DNA from: Phycisphaerales bacterium
GTDB taxonomy: Bacteria > Planctomycetota > Phycisphaerae > SM23-33
Length of the DNA: 39,004 nucleotides
Reading direction: 5' to 3'
Assembly (NCBI GenBank): GCA_003171235.1
Contig: PMYM01000101.1
Location: 1 to 39,004 of the forward strand
In this document: piece after piece, positions 7,799 through 15,500 of the stretch
Numbering within the stretch: the stretch's first letter is position 1
How the letters are laid out: each line of letters begins with the position of its first letter
Made by a program: the position numbers and the translations under genes
The notes under the pieces: generated by a model
What the model was told of the DNA's origin: nothing
What the model saw: only the letters and a program-made list of their open reading frames with translations
Databases searched by the model: none

Positions 7799-9199
7799 AT
7801 GCGTAGAGCGGCGGACAATCGTGGCATTGCCTACATCCTGGCCTTGGCCCTACTGGCGACTTTTTCGGCCATGGCGGTGGCCTACGCCGCCCAGACAAAT
7901 TCCAGCATGGTGGTGGCCGACAACACGGTGCACATCCAGGACGCTCAGTTCCAGGCCGAAAGCGGCATGAGCTATCTCTCCAGGGTGCTTCAGTCCATAC
8001 CCATGCTGCCCGGAGCCACCAATCAGCAGGCGCTGACCACGCTGAACCAGAATCTTCCTTCCGCCATCGGCAGCGCCAACTTGAACGGGCAATCCATCGG
8101 CTTCGACGGCACGTCCACGATCACCGTGCCCTTCATCAAGACCGATTCGAGCGGCCATGGTTTTGGGGCGCAACTGGCCTTATCGGGGACCGACTTCGTG
8201 CTGACGGTCACCGGGCGGAATGCCGACCCGGCAAGCCAGGCCCGCGGCCCCAACGCCATCCGCAAGATCAGCCTCAGGTTCCAGGCCGCCCAGAAGACGC
8301 CGGGGGCCTTTAACTACGGCGTGGCCAGCAAGAGCCAGATCACCCTCACCGGCAACACGAGAATAGACAGCACGCTCAACCCCAAGCCCAAGATTTATTC
8401 GGGAACCTACACCCACATCGACGCCGTGGACATCACCGGCAACTGCGCCATCGGCAGCGACCTGGACATCGCCAATCCCGACGGCATGGTGTCTCTGACG
8501 GGCAATTGCTCCATCGGCGGGGCCACCGTCGCCAGCGGGCATATTCAGGATCACATTAACATCGGGGTGGGGCAGACCGACTTTCCCCAGCCCGACCCGT
8601 CGGTTTTCGCCCCCTTTGCCACCAACATCGTCGATTCCTCCACCAACACCAACGGCAACAAGACCTTCACCAACATACGCATACGGGCTAACACCAACCC
8701 GACATTCTCGGGCAACATAACCCTCCAGGGCGTGGTGTACATTGAAACGCCCAACGTGGTGAGTTTCTCCGGCAACCTGGCCATCACCGGCGTGGTGGTC
8801 ACCCAGGACGCCGGGGACGGCAACCTGGCCAATAACAGCGTCAACTTCACCGGCAACACCTCGGTCCTGCCGGTGACCAGCCTGCCCAACACGGCCCCAT
8901 TCGCCACCCTGCGGACCATGCCCGGCACCTTCCTGTTGGCACCGGGTTTTGCCGCCAGATTCACGGGCAACTTCGGCACCATCAGCGGCACCATGGCCGC
9001 CGACTCATTCCAGTTCACCGGCAACGCTGGCGGCACGGTCAACGGCTGGGTGATGAACTGGGGCGATACGGCCTTCAGCATGACCGGCAACAGCAACCTG
9101 GTCGTGAACCCGCCGGCCAACGGCAGCATGCCGCCGGGATTCGGGGCTTCCACCCAGTTCCTGCCTGAGCAGGGCACCTACAGCGAACCGGCGCCTTAA
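7799..9199 (+). CDS. PilX-like minor pilus protein with repeated Thr/Ser-Gly-Asn motifs
   Basis: A 466-residue protein with the N-terminus MRRAADNRGIAYILALALLA, a single helix of type IV pilus assembly PilX-type proteins, then AAQTNSSMVVADNTVHIQDAQFQAESGM, the usual PilX-like continuation. From about residue 175 on it is dominated by beta-strands separated by TGN or SGN turns: LTGNTRIDS, ITGNCAIGS, LTGNCSIGG, FSGNITLQG, FSGNLAITG, FTGNTSVLP, FTGNFGTIS, FTGNAGGTV and MTGNSNLVV, nine in all. This suggests a solenoid like those of bactofilin-type or polymer-forming proteins (inference). ATG 7799 has GGAG about 9 bases upstream; a longer frame from 7736 lacks such support. It probably works with the TadG-like protein encoded just upstream in a surface appendage. 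Confidence 0.75.
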   Translation: MRRAADNRGIAYILALALLATFSAMAVAYAAQTNSSMVVADNTVHIQDAQFQAESGMSYLSRVLQSIPMLPGATNQQALTTLNQNLPSAIGSANLNGQSIGFDGTSTITVPFIKTDSSGHGFGAQLALSGTDFVLTVTGRNADPASQARGPNAIRKISLRFQAAQKTPGAFNYGVASKSQITLTGNTRIDSTLNPKPKIYSGTYTHIDAVDITGNCAIGSDLDIANPDGMVSLTGNCSIGGATVASGHIQDHINIGVGQTDFPQPDPSVFAPFATNIVDSSTNTNGNKTFTNIRIRANTNPTFSGNITLQGVVYIETPNVVSFSGNLAITGVVVTQDAGDGNLANNSVNFTGNTSVLPVTSLPNTAPFATLRTMPGTFLLAPGFAARFTGNFGTISGTMAADSFQFTGNAGGTVNGWVMNWGDTAFSMTGNSNLVVNPPANGSMPPGFGASTQFLPEQGTYSEPAP

Positions 9200-9292
9200 G
9201 AGCCCCTAACAGAATGTCGCGTGAGCCGCGTTGCGACCAATAGCCGCCTGCCTTCAAACCCGGCGCGCCGTCGGCCAGGGTGCCATGTTATT

Positions 9293-9313
9293 CACGGCCG
9301 AGACGGCCGTGCC
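9293..9313. repeat. Palindromic repeat (GGCCGAGACGGCC type)
   Basis: The 19-base palindrome CACGGCCGAGACGGCCGTG is identical to the core at 1679-1697. It sits between two convergent genes, the PilX-like gene and the GH20-like gene, in a place where a bidirectional transcription signal would be useful, though no T-run follows. Confidence 0.7.
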
Positions 9314-9328
9314 GCTTGCAGCGACCTG

Positions 9329-10765
9329 CTACGGGGTCTTGAGGGGCAGTTCCGGGGCCACGGTGTTCCACGCTCCGGCCTGGCCGAACATGGCCGTGTA
9401 CGCATCCGGCTCCAGCACCCGCACCCGCGCATCCAGCGAGCCCAATTCCTCCCACAGCGGCTCCAGCCGTTCGCCCAGGTAGCGGTCGATCCAGATTTCG
9501 TCCAGCAGGCCGGCAAAGGCCCTACGGAACTTGGCCGCGGCCGTGTCACCGCCGGCCCGCATGTGCCGCCGCAGGTGCCGCAGGAACTCGCACGCCTGGC
9601 CGCTGCCGCGCCGCCGGCAGTCCATCGTCCCCACGTAGATCTGCTCGCGCAGGTTCTGGATCTCCCGCCAGCCGTAATGGCGCACGCCCGCCAGTTCTTT
9701 CATGGCGGCCACGCAGGTCTCCAGCCGCGGGCGCTCGCCCAACTCCTCCAGCAGGCCTTTGCACGCCTCCAGGCCGCCCTGGGGGGCCTGGCCATCGTGC
9801 AGGCAAACGCCCACCAGCACCAGGCAGTCCAAGGCGGCGTCGATGGGCACGCACTGCATCTGGTGGGTGTTGAAACGGCTCCAGGCCGTGGCGAACAGGC
9901 CCTTCAGGCCGAAGCGCGGCGTCACTTCCGCCCACGCCAGGGCGTTGATCTGCCGGGCTTGGGCATCGGGCAACTCGGCGGAATGCCCGCTACCGTTCTT
10001 GTAGCAGGTGGCCCCCCACAGCGGGATGCCGTGGTCCTTGAAGCGCTGGATGACTTCGCTGCGCGAGTGATAGTCCCACTGGTCGGGGTGGCCGTCGTAG
10101 CCCCACGGGCACAGGTCGGCCTTCTTGCCGATGGCTCGCAGCGCCTCGGGCGACTCCCAGTGCGACATCATGTCCGACCACAGGATGGGCCGGATGCCAA
10201 GGGCGCTTAGCTTGTCCAGGATCGGCTCGACGTGGTGCAGGTACAACGCCCCCTTGCCGTGCCGCTCGACGTAGGCCTTGGTGTCGGGATGCTGGCCGAA
10301 GCTCCAGGCCTCGTCGCCCCCCAGGTGGAAGCGTTTCACGTCAGGCAGCAGGCGCAGCACGTCATCGATCATCGCCTCGACCAGTTGGCGGGCGCCCGGG
10401 GCTAAGGGGTTCAGGCAGTTAGACAGGTGGGGGAGTTCCCGCAGGTGCTCGTAGCCGCGCACCGACAGCGGCGTCTCCATGTGGCCCAGGCACTGCACCA
10501 GCGGAATGATCTCCAGCCCCAGCCGCCCGGCCTGGTCGGCGAAGCTACGAACGTCGGCCTCGCAGTAGGCCGTCTCGCAGCGGAAACGCTCGTCCACCGT
10601 CCAGGGGAACATGTCTTCCCATTCCACCAGCAGGGCGTTGTAGCGGGCGGCTGCGGCGATCTTCAGCAGTTCCAACAGCCGCCTGGGTGTGGGCGGAACG
10701 CCCTTGAGGTCCAGGTGCAGGCCGCGAACGGGTACCACCGGTTGTGGGCTGCGGAAAAGACTCAT
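9329..10765 (-). CDS. GH20-like beta-N-acetylhexosaminidase family protein
   Basis: A 478-residue protein without a signal peptide, so probably cytoplasmic. Its first 350 residues look like a TIM barrel of glycoside hydrolase family 20 or the related hexosaminidase D group: VRGLHLDLKGVPPT near the N-terminus, ARYNALLVEWEDMFPW (about 40-55), IIPLVQCLGHMETPL (about 86-100) and the signature HLGGDEAW, in which Asp151-Glu152 would be the catalytic pair of the substrate-assisted mechanism. The C-terminal 130 residues are helical. Such enzymes release terminal N-acetylglucosamine or N-acetylgalactosamine; the exact substrate cannot be read here. Start at ATG 10765 with AGGAGT 6 bases upstream. The gene stands alone, with the next minus-strand gene ending about 200 bases upstream. 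Confidence 0.82.
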   Translation of the reverse strand: MSLFRSPQPVVPVRGLHLDLKGVPPTPRRLLELLKIAAAARYNALLVEWEDMFPWTVDERFRCETAYCEADVRSFADQAGRLGLEIIPLVQCLGHMETPLSVRGYEHLRELPHLSNCLNPLAPGARQLVEAMIDDVLRLLPDVKRFHLGGDEAWSFGQHPDTKAYVERHGKGALYLHHVEPILDKLSALGIRPILWSDMMSHWESPEALRAIGKKADLCPWGYDGHPDQWDYHSRSEVIQRFKDHGIPLWGATCYKNGSGHSAELPDAQARQINALAWAEVTPRFGLKGLFATAWSRFNTHQMQCVPIDAALDCLVLVGVCLHDGQAPQGGLEACKGLLEELGERPRLETCVAAMKELAGVRHYGWREIQNLREQIYVGTMDCRRRGSGQACEFLRHLRRHMRAGGDTAAAKFRRAFAGLLDEIWIDRYLGERLEPLWEELGSLDARVRVLEPDAYTAMFGQAGAWNTVAPELPLKTP

Positions 10766-10966
10766 ACCTGACTCCTTCTGCTTTGCGTAAGCGCATTCTA
10801 CAGGGCGCACATCCTACTGGACCGGCGACCAAGTCCGAAACTGGAATCAAGAGATGCCGCGGACAAGAGGTCGGCTTTCGGGTGGGGGAGCCTCATCTGC
10901 TGGTGTACCCGCAAACAAGGTAGGCACACAGATTCAGCGCACATGCCGCTGCCATATCTTCTCCGA

Positions 10967-11692
10967 CTAGGCGGTCGGCGGCCTGCCTTCTCCGGAAGAT
11001 GCTGGCTGGCTTGGGGGAGGGCCATCTGACCCAGGCGGCAGAATCTCAGGCGCCGGTTGAGAAGCCTGCGAAGCGCCCCGCTTCATCCGTGAGGTGGAAA
11101 TGAAAAGGTGGATCAAAGGGACGAAAAAGATCGGAATCAGGAGCAAGGCCCATGTGCCAAGGTTGTAGTCAAACGGTCTTCCCCCGAGCATGCTGGCCGC
11201 CAGAATCAGGTAACAGGCTCCAATCGGAATGAGATATATGACAATGAAAAGGACGCGAGTGGTCCTCCAACTGTTTCCCGCTGATCCAAGTCCCGCCTTC
11301 AGGCAGAACTCCAGCATGCACCCGCAGAAGATCACAATGGCCACCAGGCTCAGCATGCTGATAAGCAGTAGTAACATCGAGATGGCGCGGGAAATCGCAC
11401 GGGCGTCAAACTGCATGATGACGCTCTTGACGAGTGACAACAACGCCATAACGAGGACGAATAGCATCAAGCTGCGGTAGCGGGCACTCACCGGGAAGCC
11501 TGACAATTTGCCCACGCCCCATGTTATCAGCAACATCCCCAGGACATCGTTGAGAAGGTCGAACCCATTGATTCGGAAATCCAGCACGATGAGCAACCCG
11601 CCCCAGAAGATCATCCGTAGCGGGCCGACGACCGTCTTAAGCTGGTTCAGTAGTGATGGCGACGCTGCTTCGATAGAACTGGGCGATTCCAT
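10967..11692 (-). CDS. Six-helix membrane protein of unknown function
   Basis: A 241-residue integral membrane protein. Hydrophobic segments can be seen around FWGGLLIVLDF, LLNDVLGMLLITWGVGKL, SLMLFVLVMALLSLV, LLLLISMLSLVAIVIFCG, VLFIVIYLIPIGACYLIL and WALLLIPIFFVPLIHLFI, about six helices, followed by a Pro/Ser/Gly-rich tail of about 40 residues that should be cytoplasmic. I recognise no family or active site. Start at ATG 11692, where GGGGAGAT lies 8 bases upstream; the longer frame to 11827 has no such site. It lies between the GH20-like gene and tRNA-Arg, all on the minus strand, but each is separated by more than 150 bases. Confidence 0.7.
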   Translation of the reverse strand: MESPSSIEAASPSLLNQLKTVVGPLRMIFWGGLLIVLDFRINGFDLLNDVLGMLLITWGVGKLSGFPVSARYRSLMLFVLVMALLSLVKSVIMQFDARAISRAISMLLLLISMLSLVAIVIFCGCMLEFCLKAGLGSAGNSWRTTRVLFIVIYLIPIGACYLILAASMLGGRPFDYNLGTWALLLIPIFFVPLIHLFISTSRMKRGASQASQPAPEILPPGSDGPPPSQPASSGEGRPPTA

Positions 11693-11881
11693 GTCTTGAT
11701 CTCCCCATCGCCAATGTTGACGACCGCTTCTCAAAGGCGAATGCCATGTCGGCATTCTAACGACAAGAAAGTAGAAAGTGGAGAGAGGCCGCACAGAGCG
11801 TCTTGCCGCAAGTGGGCAACTGCCCATCTCTCGTGGCGTTGCCGCTTCTTCTACTCTCTCCTTTCTTCGCTCTCCGCTCCA

Positions 11882-11913
11882 GTGAAAAGGCCGCCCAAGG
11901 GCGGCCTTTTCAC
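11882..11913 (-). terminator. Perfect 15-bp hairpin after tRNA-Arg
   Basis: GTGAAAAGGCCGCCC and its exact reverse complement are separated by two bases; the stem ends in an A4/T4 block. It directly abuts the 3' end of tRNA-Arg on the minus strand and is very likely its intrinsic terminator. Because it is a palindrome with A-rich and T-rich ends it could work in both directions. Confidence 0.8.
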
Positions 11914-11987
11914 TACGCCCGCCGCGACTCGAACGCGGAACCTGCGGTTTAGAAGACCGCTGCTCTGTCCACTTGAGCTACGGGCGC
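11914..11987 (-). tRNA. tRNA-Arg (anticodon TCT)
   Basis: Read on the minus strand, this 74-base sequence folds as a tRNA: acceptor GCGCCCG pairs with CGGGCGT (one G-U), the D arm contains AGCTCAAGTGGACAGAGC, the anticodon stem GCGGT/ACCGC closes the loop CTTCTAA (anticodon TCT, reading AGA), and the T arm is CCGCG-TTCGAGT-CGCGG. The discriminator base is A and CCA is not encoded. A truncated integrase gene begins 128 bases beyond its 5' end. Confidence 0.95.
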
Positions 11988-12114
11988 AACATACTTCTAC
12001 AGAATAGCTTATACGTATAGCCTTCGAACCATGCTCTTCTTCTGACGACAACCGATGCTGGGGATAGGGTATCCTTACACTGACGCATGACATCGGCACA
12101 GTAGTGCCAAGGAC

Positions 12115-12459
12115 TTGCCCAGGGCAAGGCTCGCAAAACCCAGGAAGCCTCAGAAGCCTTGTCGGTCATTTCCGCTGACTGCCCACAACAACGGCCAGTG
12201 GTGCAAGAAGATCCAGGGCAAGGTACGCTTTTTCGGCGTTTGGGCTGATTCTCAAGCCGCTCTGGACAAGTACTTTCGGGTCGCGGCTGACCTTCATGCC
12301 GGACGGCAGCCACAACAGGCCACTCTATCCCCGGATACGATTGCGGTCAAGGCCGTCTGCAACCACTATCTGACCCATCAACAGCACAAGGTTGATTCCG
12401 GCTTGGCCTTGCCCAAAAAGGCCTGGGCGGGAAGAAAGGGCGTGGGGCCCATGCCCTGA
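12115..12459 (+). pseudogene. N-terminal fragment of a tyrosine-type site-specific integrase
   Basis: A frame of 114 residues beginning with a basic stretch (KPRKPQKP), then FPLTAHNNGQWCKKIQGKVR, FGVWADSQAALDKYF and DLHAGRQP, and LCNHYL-like AVCNHYLTHQQHKVDSG. This matches, from memory, the N-terminal arm-binding and SAM-like region of planctomycete phage-type integrases of about 400 residues. The catalytic domain (Arg...His-x-x-Arg...Tyr) is missing; similarity stops around residue 95 and the frame ends in a TGA. Start is probably TTG 12115, though this hardly matters in a dead gene. Being next to tRNA-Arg, it is likely the remnant of an element once integrated at that tRNA. The stretch 12460-12536 holds nothing recognisable. 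Confidence 0.65.
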
Positions 12460-12536
12460 ACCGGGCTATCACCGTGATCCGAGGACAGTCTAAGTCGCGC
12501 GCTGTCAGATGTAGTTTTCGGGATGGACGCGGCCCC

Positions 12537-13619
12537 TTACTTCGCCGAGGGGACGGTGCTGGGCTTGGAAGCGGGCATTCCGGCCCCCTCTGCCGCGCCG
12601 ACCACCAGAAGTCCGAACTTGGGCGGGCCGCCGCCTTCGCCAGGAATGTTGCAGGGCAAGTAGAACCGGCGGGTCTTGGGGTCGCCCCAAACCGTCCTGG
12701 CGCCCTTGACCGTAGTGAGCGTCTGCACCACGGCAAACTGCCCAGCTGGCCCTTCCCGCACCGCCGTCAGGGTGCCGTCCCGGCCGTTGGCGGTCACCGC
12801 CAGCCCCAACGCCGGATCAAACGCGACGCCGTCAATGCCGGACCCCGCCGCCGGGCTGGCCAGCACCTTGCCGGTGCCCGCGTCTAATACGACCATCTTT
12901 TGGTTCCCGCAGCCGACGAACAGCCGCCCGTGGGCAACGTCCATCGCCAGCCCCGTGGGGCTCTCGCCCGGAGCAACGGGCCAGTACGCGGTCACCTTCT
13001 GCTGTTTGCTGTCGATGACGGCCACTTCGTTCTTGTCTTCCACGTTGACATACACGTGGCCGGCGCCGTCAGCCACCGCGAACTCCAGCGTCCCGCCGAC
13101 TGGCAGCGTGACAGGCTCCTTGTCCAAGGTCGCGGGGTCGATGATGGTAATGTCGCCGCTGGTGTGGTTGAAGGCGTAGACTTTCTGGCTGGCGGGATCG
13201 TACAGGATGGCATCGGGGTTCTGGCCGGCCTTGACCTTCTGCGAGACTTTGAGTGTCTTCAGGTCGAAGACGGCGACGGCGCCTTCCCGGCCGCAGGTCG
13301 CGAAGCCCAGGTTGTGATCCGGCACCAGGGCGATGCCATGAACGCCAGTTGTATCGGCCACCTCGCCAAGGAGCTTCCCCGCCTCGATGTCGAACACCAT
13401 GACACGCGTCGCCCGCGAGACGTACACCCGCTTGCCCTCCGGATCGACCGTCAGGTAGTCCCACCCGCCGGTACCGTCGCCGGGGATGGCCTTCAGCACC
13501 GCAAGCTCGCCGGCCGGGGCGCTGGCGGCAGGCGGGTCGGCTCGGGCAATCCACAATCCCGCCAACAGGGCAAAGAATCCGATCCCGACCGCCAGAGGCG
13601 CAAAAACGCGATGTGGCAT
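12537..13619 (-). CDS. YncE-like beta-propeller protein, exported
   Basis: A 360-residue protein with an N-terminal hydrophobic signal (PLAVGIGFFALLAGLWIARA) and at least six repeats of the YVTN/NHL-like propeller type: GWDYLTVDPEGKRVYVSRA, GIALVPDHNLGFATCGREG, DAILYDPASQKVYAFNH, EFAVADGAGHVYVNVEDKN, GLAMDVAHGRLFVGCGNQ and GVAFDPALGLAVTANGRDG. These proteins usually sit in the periplasm and bind ligands or partners; a specific reaction cannot be named. The C-terminal 30 residues are Pro/Ser/Ala-rich. AAGGAG lies about 8 bases before ATG 13619. It stands alone on the minus strand, divergent from the operon starting at 13886; the 266-base gap should hold both promoters. Confidence 0.82.
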   Translation of the reverse strand: MPHRVFAPLAVGIGFFALLAGLWIARADPPAASAPAGELAVLKAIPGDGTGGWDYLTVDPEGKRVYVSRATRVMVFDIEAGKLLGEVADTTGVHGIALVPDHNLGFATCGREGAVAVFDLKTLKVSQKVKAGQNPDAILYDPASQKVYAFNHTSGDITIIDPATLDKEPVTLPVGGTLEFAVADGAGHVYVNVEDKNEVAVIDSKQQKVTAYWPVAPGESPTGLAMDVAHGRLFVGCGNQKMVVLDAGTGKVLASPAAGSGIDGVAFDPALGLAVTANGRDGTLTAVREGPAGQFAVVQTLTTVKGARTVWGDPKTRRFYLPCNIPGEGGGPPKFGLLVVGAAEGAGMPASKPSTVPSAK

Positions 13620-13885
13620 GGCAATCTCCTTTTTCTATTTCATTGACGAAGCCGAATTCAAATTATAGCCAGGCAGGCCGGATGCCGTGGTCTCTGCCCG
13701 TGGCTCAGATCTGCCCGGCGGCTGGGCCTGCCGCGCCCGGCTGTGCGCCGCGACAGGGTCGATGCAACAAGTGAGCATGGCGGGCGTTTGTTACTTGTGT
13801 GTACCGCCAGCACCGACAAGCTGACGCTGGGGTGCGGCAACGTGTACACTGAGAGCCTCGGACACTTATGAAACCAGAAGGAACG

Positions 13886-15457
13886 ATGGCCCGACCGCTG
13901 CTGATGCTGGCGACTGTCCTGGTGGGATTTCTGGCCCTGGCGCCAGCCGCCGGGCCGACGTCGAGGCCTCTTGAGAGTAATGCCTCCCAGCCGGCCAGCC
14001 AGATCGACCTGTTGGTGTTCGCCCAGTTGAAGAAGTTGGGGGTTCAGCCGGGCGAGGTCTGCTCGGACGGCGTTTTTATGCGGCGCGTGTACCTGGACGC
14101 CATCGGCACGCTGCCCACGGAGGAGGAGACCCGCGAGTTCCTGGCCAGTAAAGACCTAGACAAGCGACAAGCGCTGGTCGGTCGCCTGCTCGAGCGGAAG
14201 GAATTCGCCGACTATTGGGCCATGAAGTGGAGCGACCTGTTGCGGGTCAAGGCCGAGTTCCCGATCAACCTTTGGCCTAACGCCGCTCAGGCGTATCACC
14301 ATTGGATTTGGGAGTCCATCAACCAGAACAAGCCTTACGACCGGTTCGTGCGGGAACTGCTGACGGCAAGCGGCAGCAATTTCCGCGTGCCGCCGGTCAA
14401 CTTCTACCGCGCCATTCAGAGCAAGCAGCCGCAGGCGATCGCCCAGGTCGTGGCCCTGACCTTTATGGGCGCGAGAGCGGAGGCCTGGCCGAAGGATCGG
14501 CTGGCGGGCATGGCGGCCTTTTTCGCCCAGGTCGGGTATAAGTCCACCCAGGAGTGGAAAGAGGAGATCGTCTTCCTCGATGTCAGCCAGGCCGCCGCCG
14601 CGGCCACTCAGCCGGCGCCGGTATTTCCCGACGGCACGGCCGCCAGGCTGGTTGCCGGCGGCGATCCGCGCGAGGCCTTCGCCGACTGGCTCATCGACCC
14701 CGGCAACCCGTGGTTTACCCGGAGCATCGTCAATCGCATCTGGTGCTGGTTGCTGGGTCGAGGCATTATTCACGAGCCCGACGACATTCGGCCGGACAAC
14801 CCCCCGAGCAATCCCCAACTGCTGGCCTACCTGGAGCGAGAACTGATCGCCTCGCACTATGATCTCAAGCACATCTATCGCTTGATCCTGACGTCCAGGA
14901 CTTACCAGCTCTCCTGCGCCGCCCCCACGTCCGGGCCGACCAGCGCGGCCAGCTTTGCCCGGTACCAACTGCGCCGGCTGGAGGCCGAGGTGCTCATCGA
15001 CGCCATCTGCCAGATTACCGGCACTACGGAAAAGTACTCCAGTCCGGTGCCGGAGCCCTTTACGTTCATACCTGAAGGCCAGCGGTCAGTCACGCTGCCC
15101 GACGGCAGCATCAGCAGTCCGTTCCTGGAGATGTTCGGCCGCCCACCGCGGGACACGGGCCTGGAGTCTGAGCGGAACAACCGCTCGACGGCCGACCAGC
15201 AACTGCACCTGCTCAACTCCAGCCACATTCAGCGAAAGATCGAGCAAGGCCCCAAACTGCGGGCTCTGATTCAGGGCCGGGCCACTCCGCGCGAAACGAC
15301 CACGCGGCTTTACCTGACGATATTGTCTCGATTCCCGACCGAGGACGAACTCAAGATCGTGGACGCATATTTCAAGGCCGCCGCCAATGGGCGCGACGCG
15401 GCCGTTGACCTGGCGTGGGCCCTGATCAACAGCGACGAGTTTCTGTATCGACATTGA
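13886..15457 (+). CDS. DUF1549/DUF1553 domain protein, exported
   Basis: A 523-residue exported protein starting with a signal peptide (ARPLLMLATVLVGFLALAPAA). The N-terminal part has the DUF1549 pattern QIDLLVFAQLKKLGV...FMRRVYLDAIGTLPTEEE and WAMKWSDLLRVK; the C-terminal half shows DUF1553 signatures WLIDPGNPWFTRSIVNRIWC, GIIHEPDDIRPDNPPSNPQL and LILTSRTYQLS. These domains are nearly restricted to Planctomycetota and relatives and are usually encoded with a DUF1501 protein, as here; their biochemical role is unknown. Family members often exceed 700 residues and carry a cytochrome-like domain in front; this one is compact and has none. AGAAGGAA lies just before ATG 13886; an alternative start is 13868. 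First gene of a three-gene operon. Confidence 0.88.
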   Translation: MARPLLMLATVLVGFLALAPAAGPTSRPLESNASQPASQIDLLVFAQLKKLGVQPGEVCSDGVFMRRVYLDAIGTLPTEEETREFLASKDLDKRQALVGRLLERKEFADYWAMKWSDLLRVKAEFPINLWPNAAQAYHHWIWESINQNKPYDRFVRELLTASGSNFRVPPVNFYRAIQSKQPQAIAQVVALTFMGARAEAWPKDRLAGMAAFFAQVGYKSTQEWKEEIVFLDVSQAAAAATQPAPVFPDGTAARLVAGGDPREAFADWLIDPGNPWFTRSIVNRIWCWLLGRGIIHEPDDIRPDNPPSNPQLLAYLERELIASHYDLKHIYRLILTSRTYQLSCAAPTSGPTSAASFARYQLRRLEAEVLIDAICQITGTTEKYSSPVPEPFTFIPEGQRSVTLPDGSISSPFLEMFGRPPRDTGLESERNNRSTADQQLHLLNSSHIQRKIEQGPKLRALIQGRATPRETTTRLYLTILSRFPTEDELKIVDAYFKAAANGRDAAVDLAWALINSDEFLYRH

Positions 15458-15500
15458 GTCTCCCGCAGGCGACTACGGGCGACGATATGAGCATGACCAT

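Noticed and set aside
12474..12887. Plus-strand frame of 137 residues after the integrase stump, as a continuation of the integrase
   Set aside because: No integrase catalytic motifs; it is mostly antisense to the YncE-like gene.
14156..14968. Minus-strand frame of 270 residues
   Set aside because: Antisense shadow of the DUF1549/DUF1553 gene; the plus-strand protein has clear family signatures.
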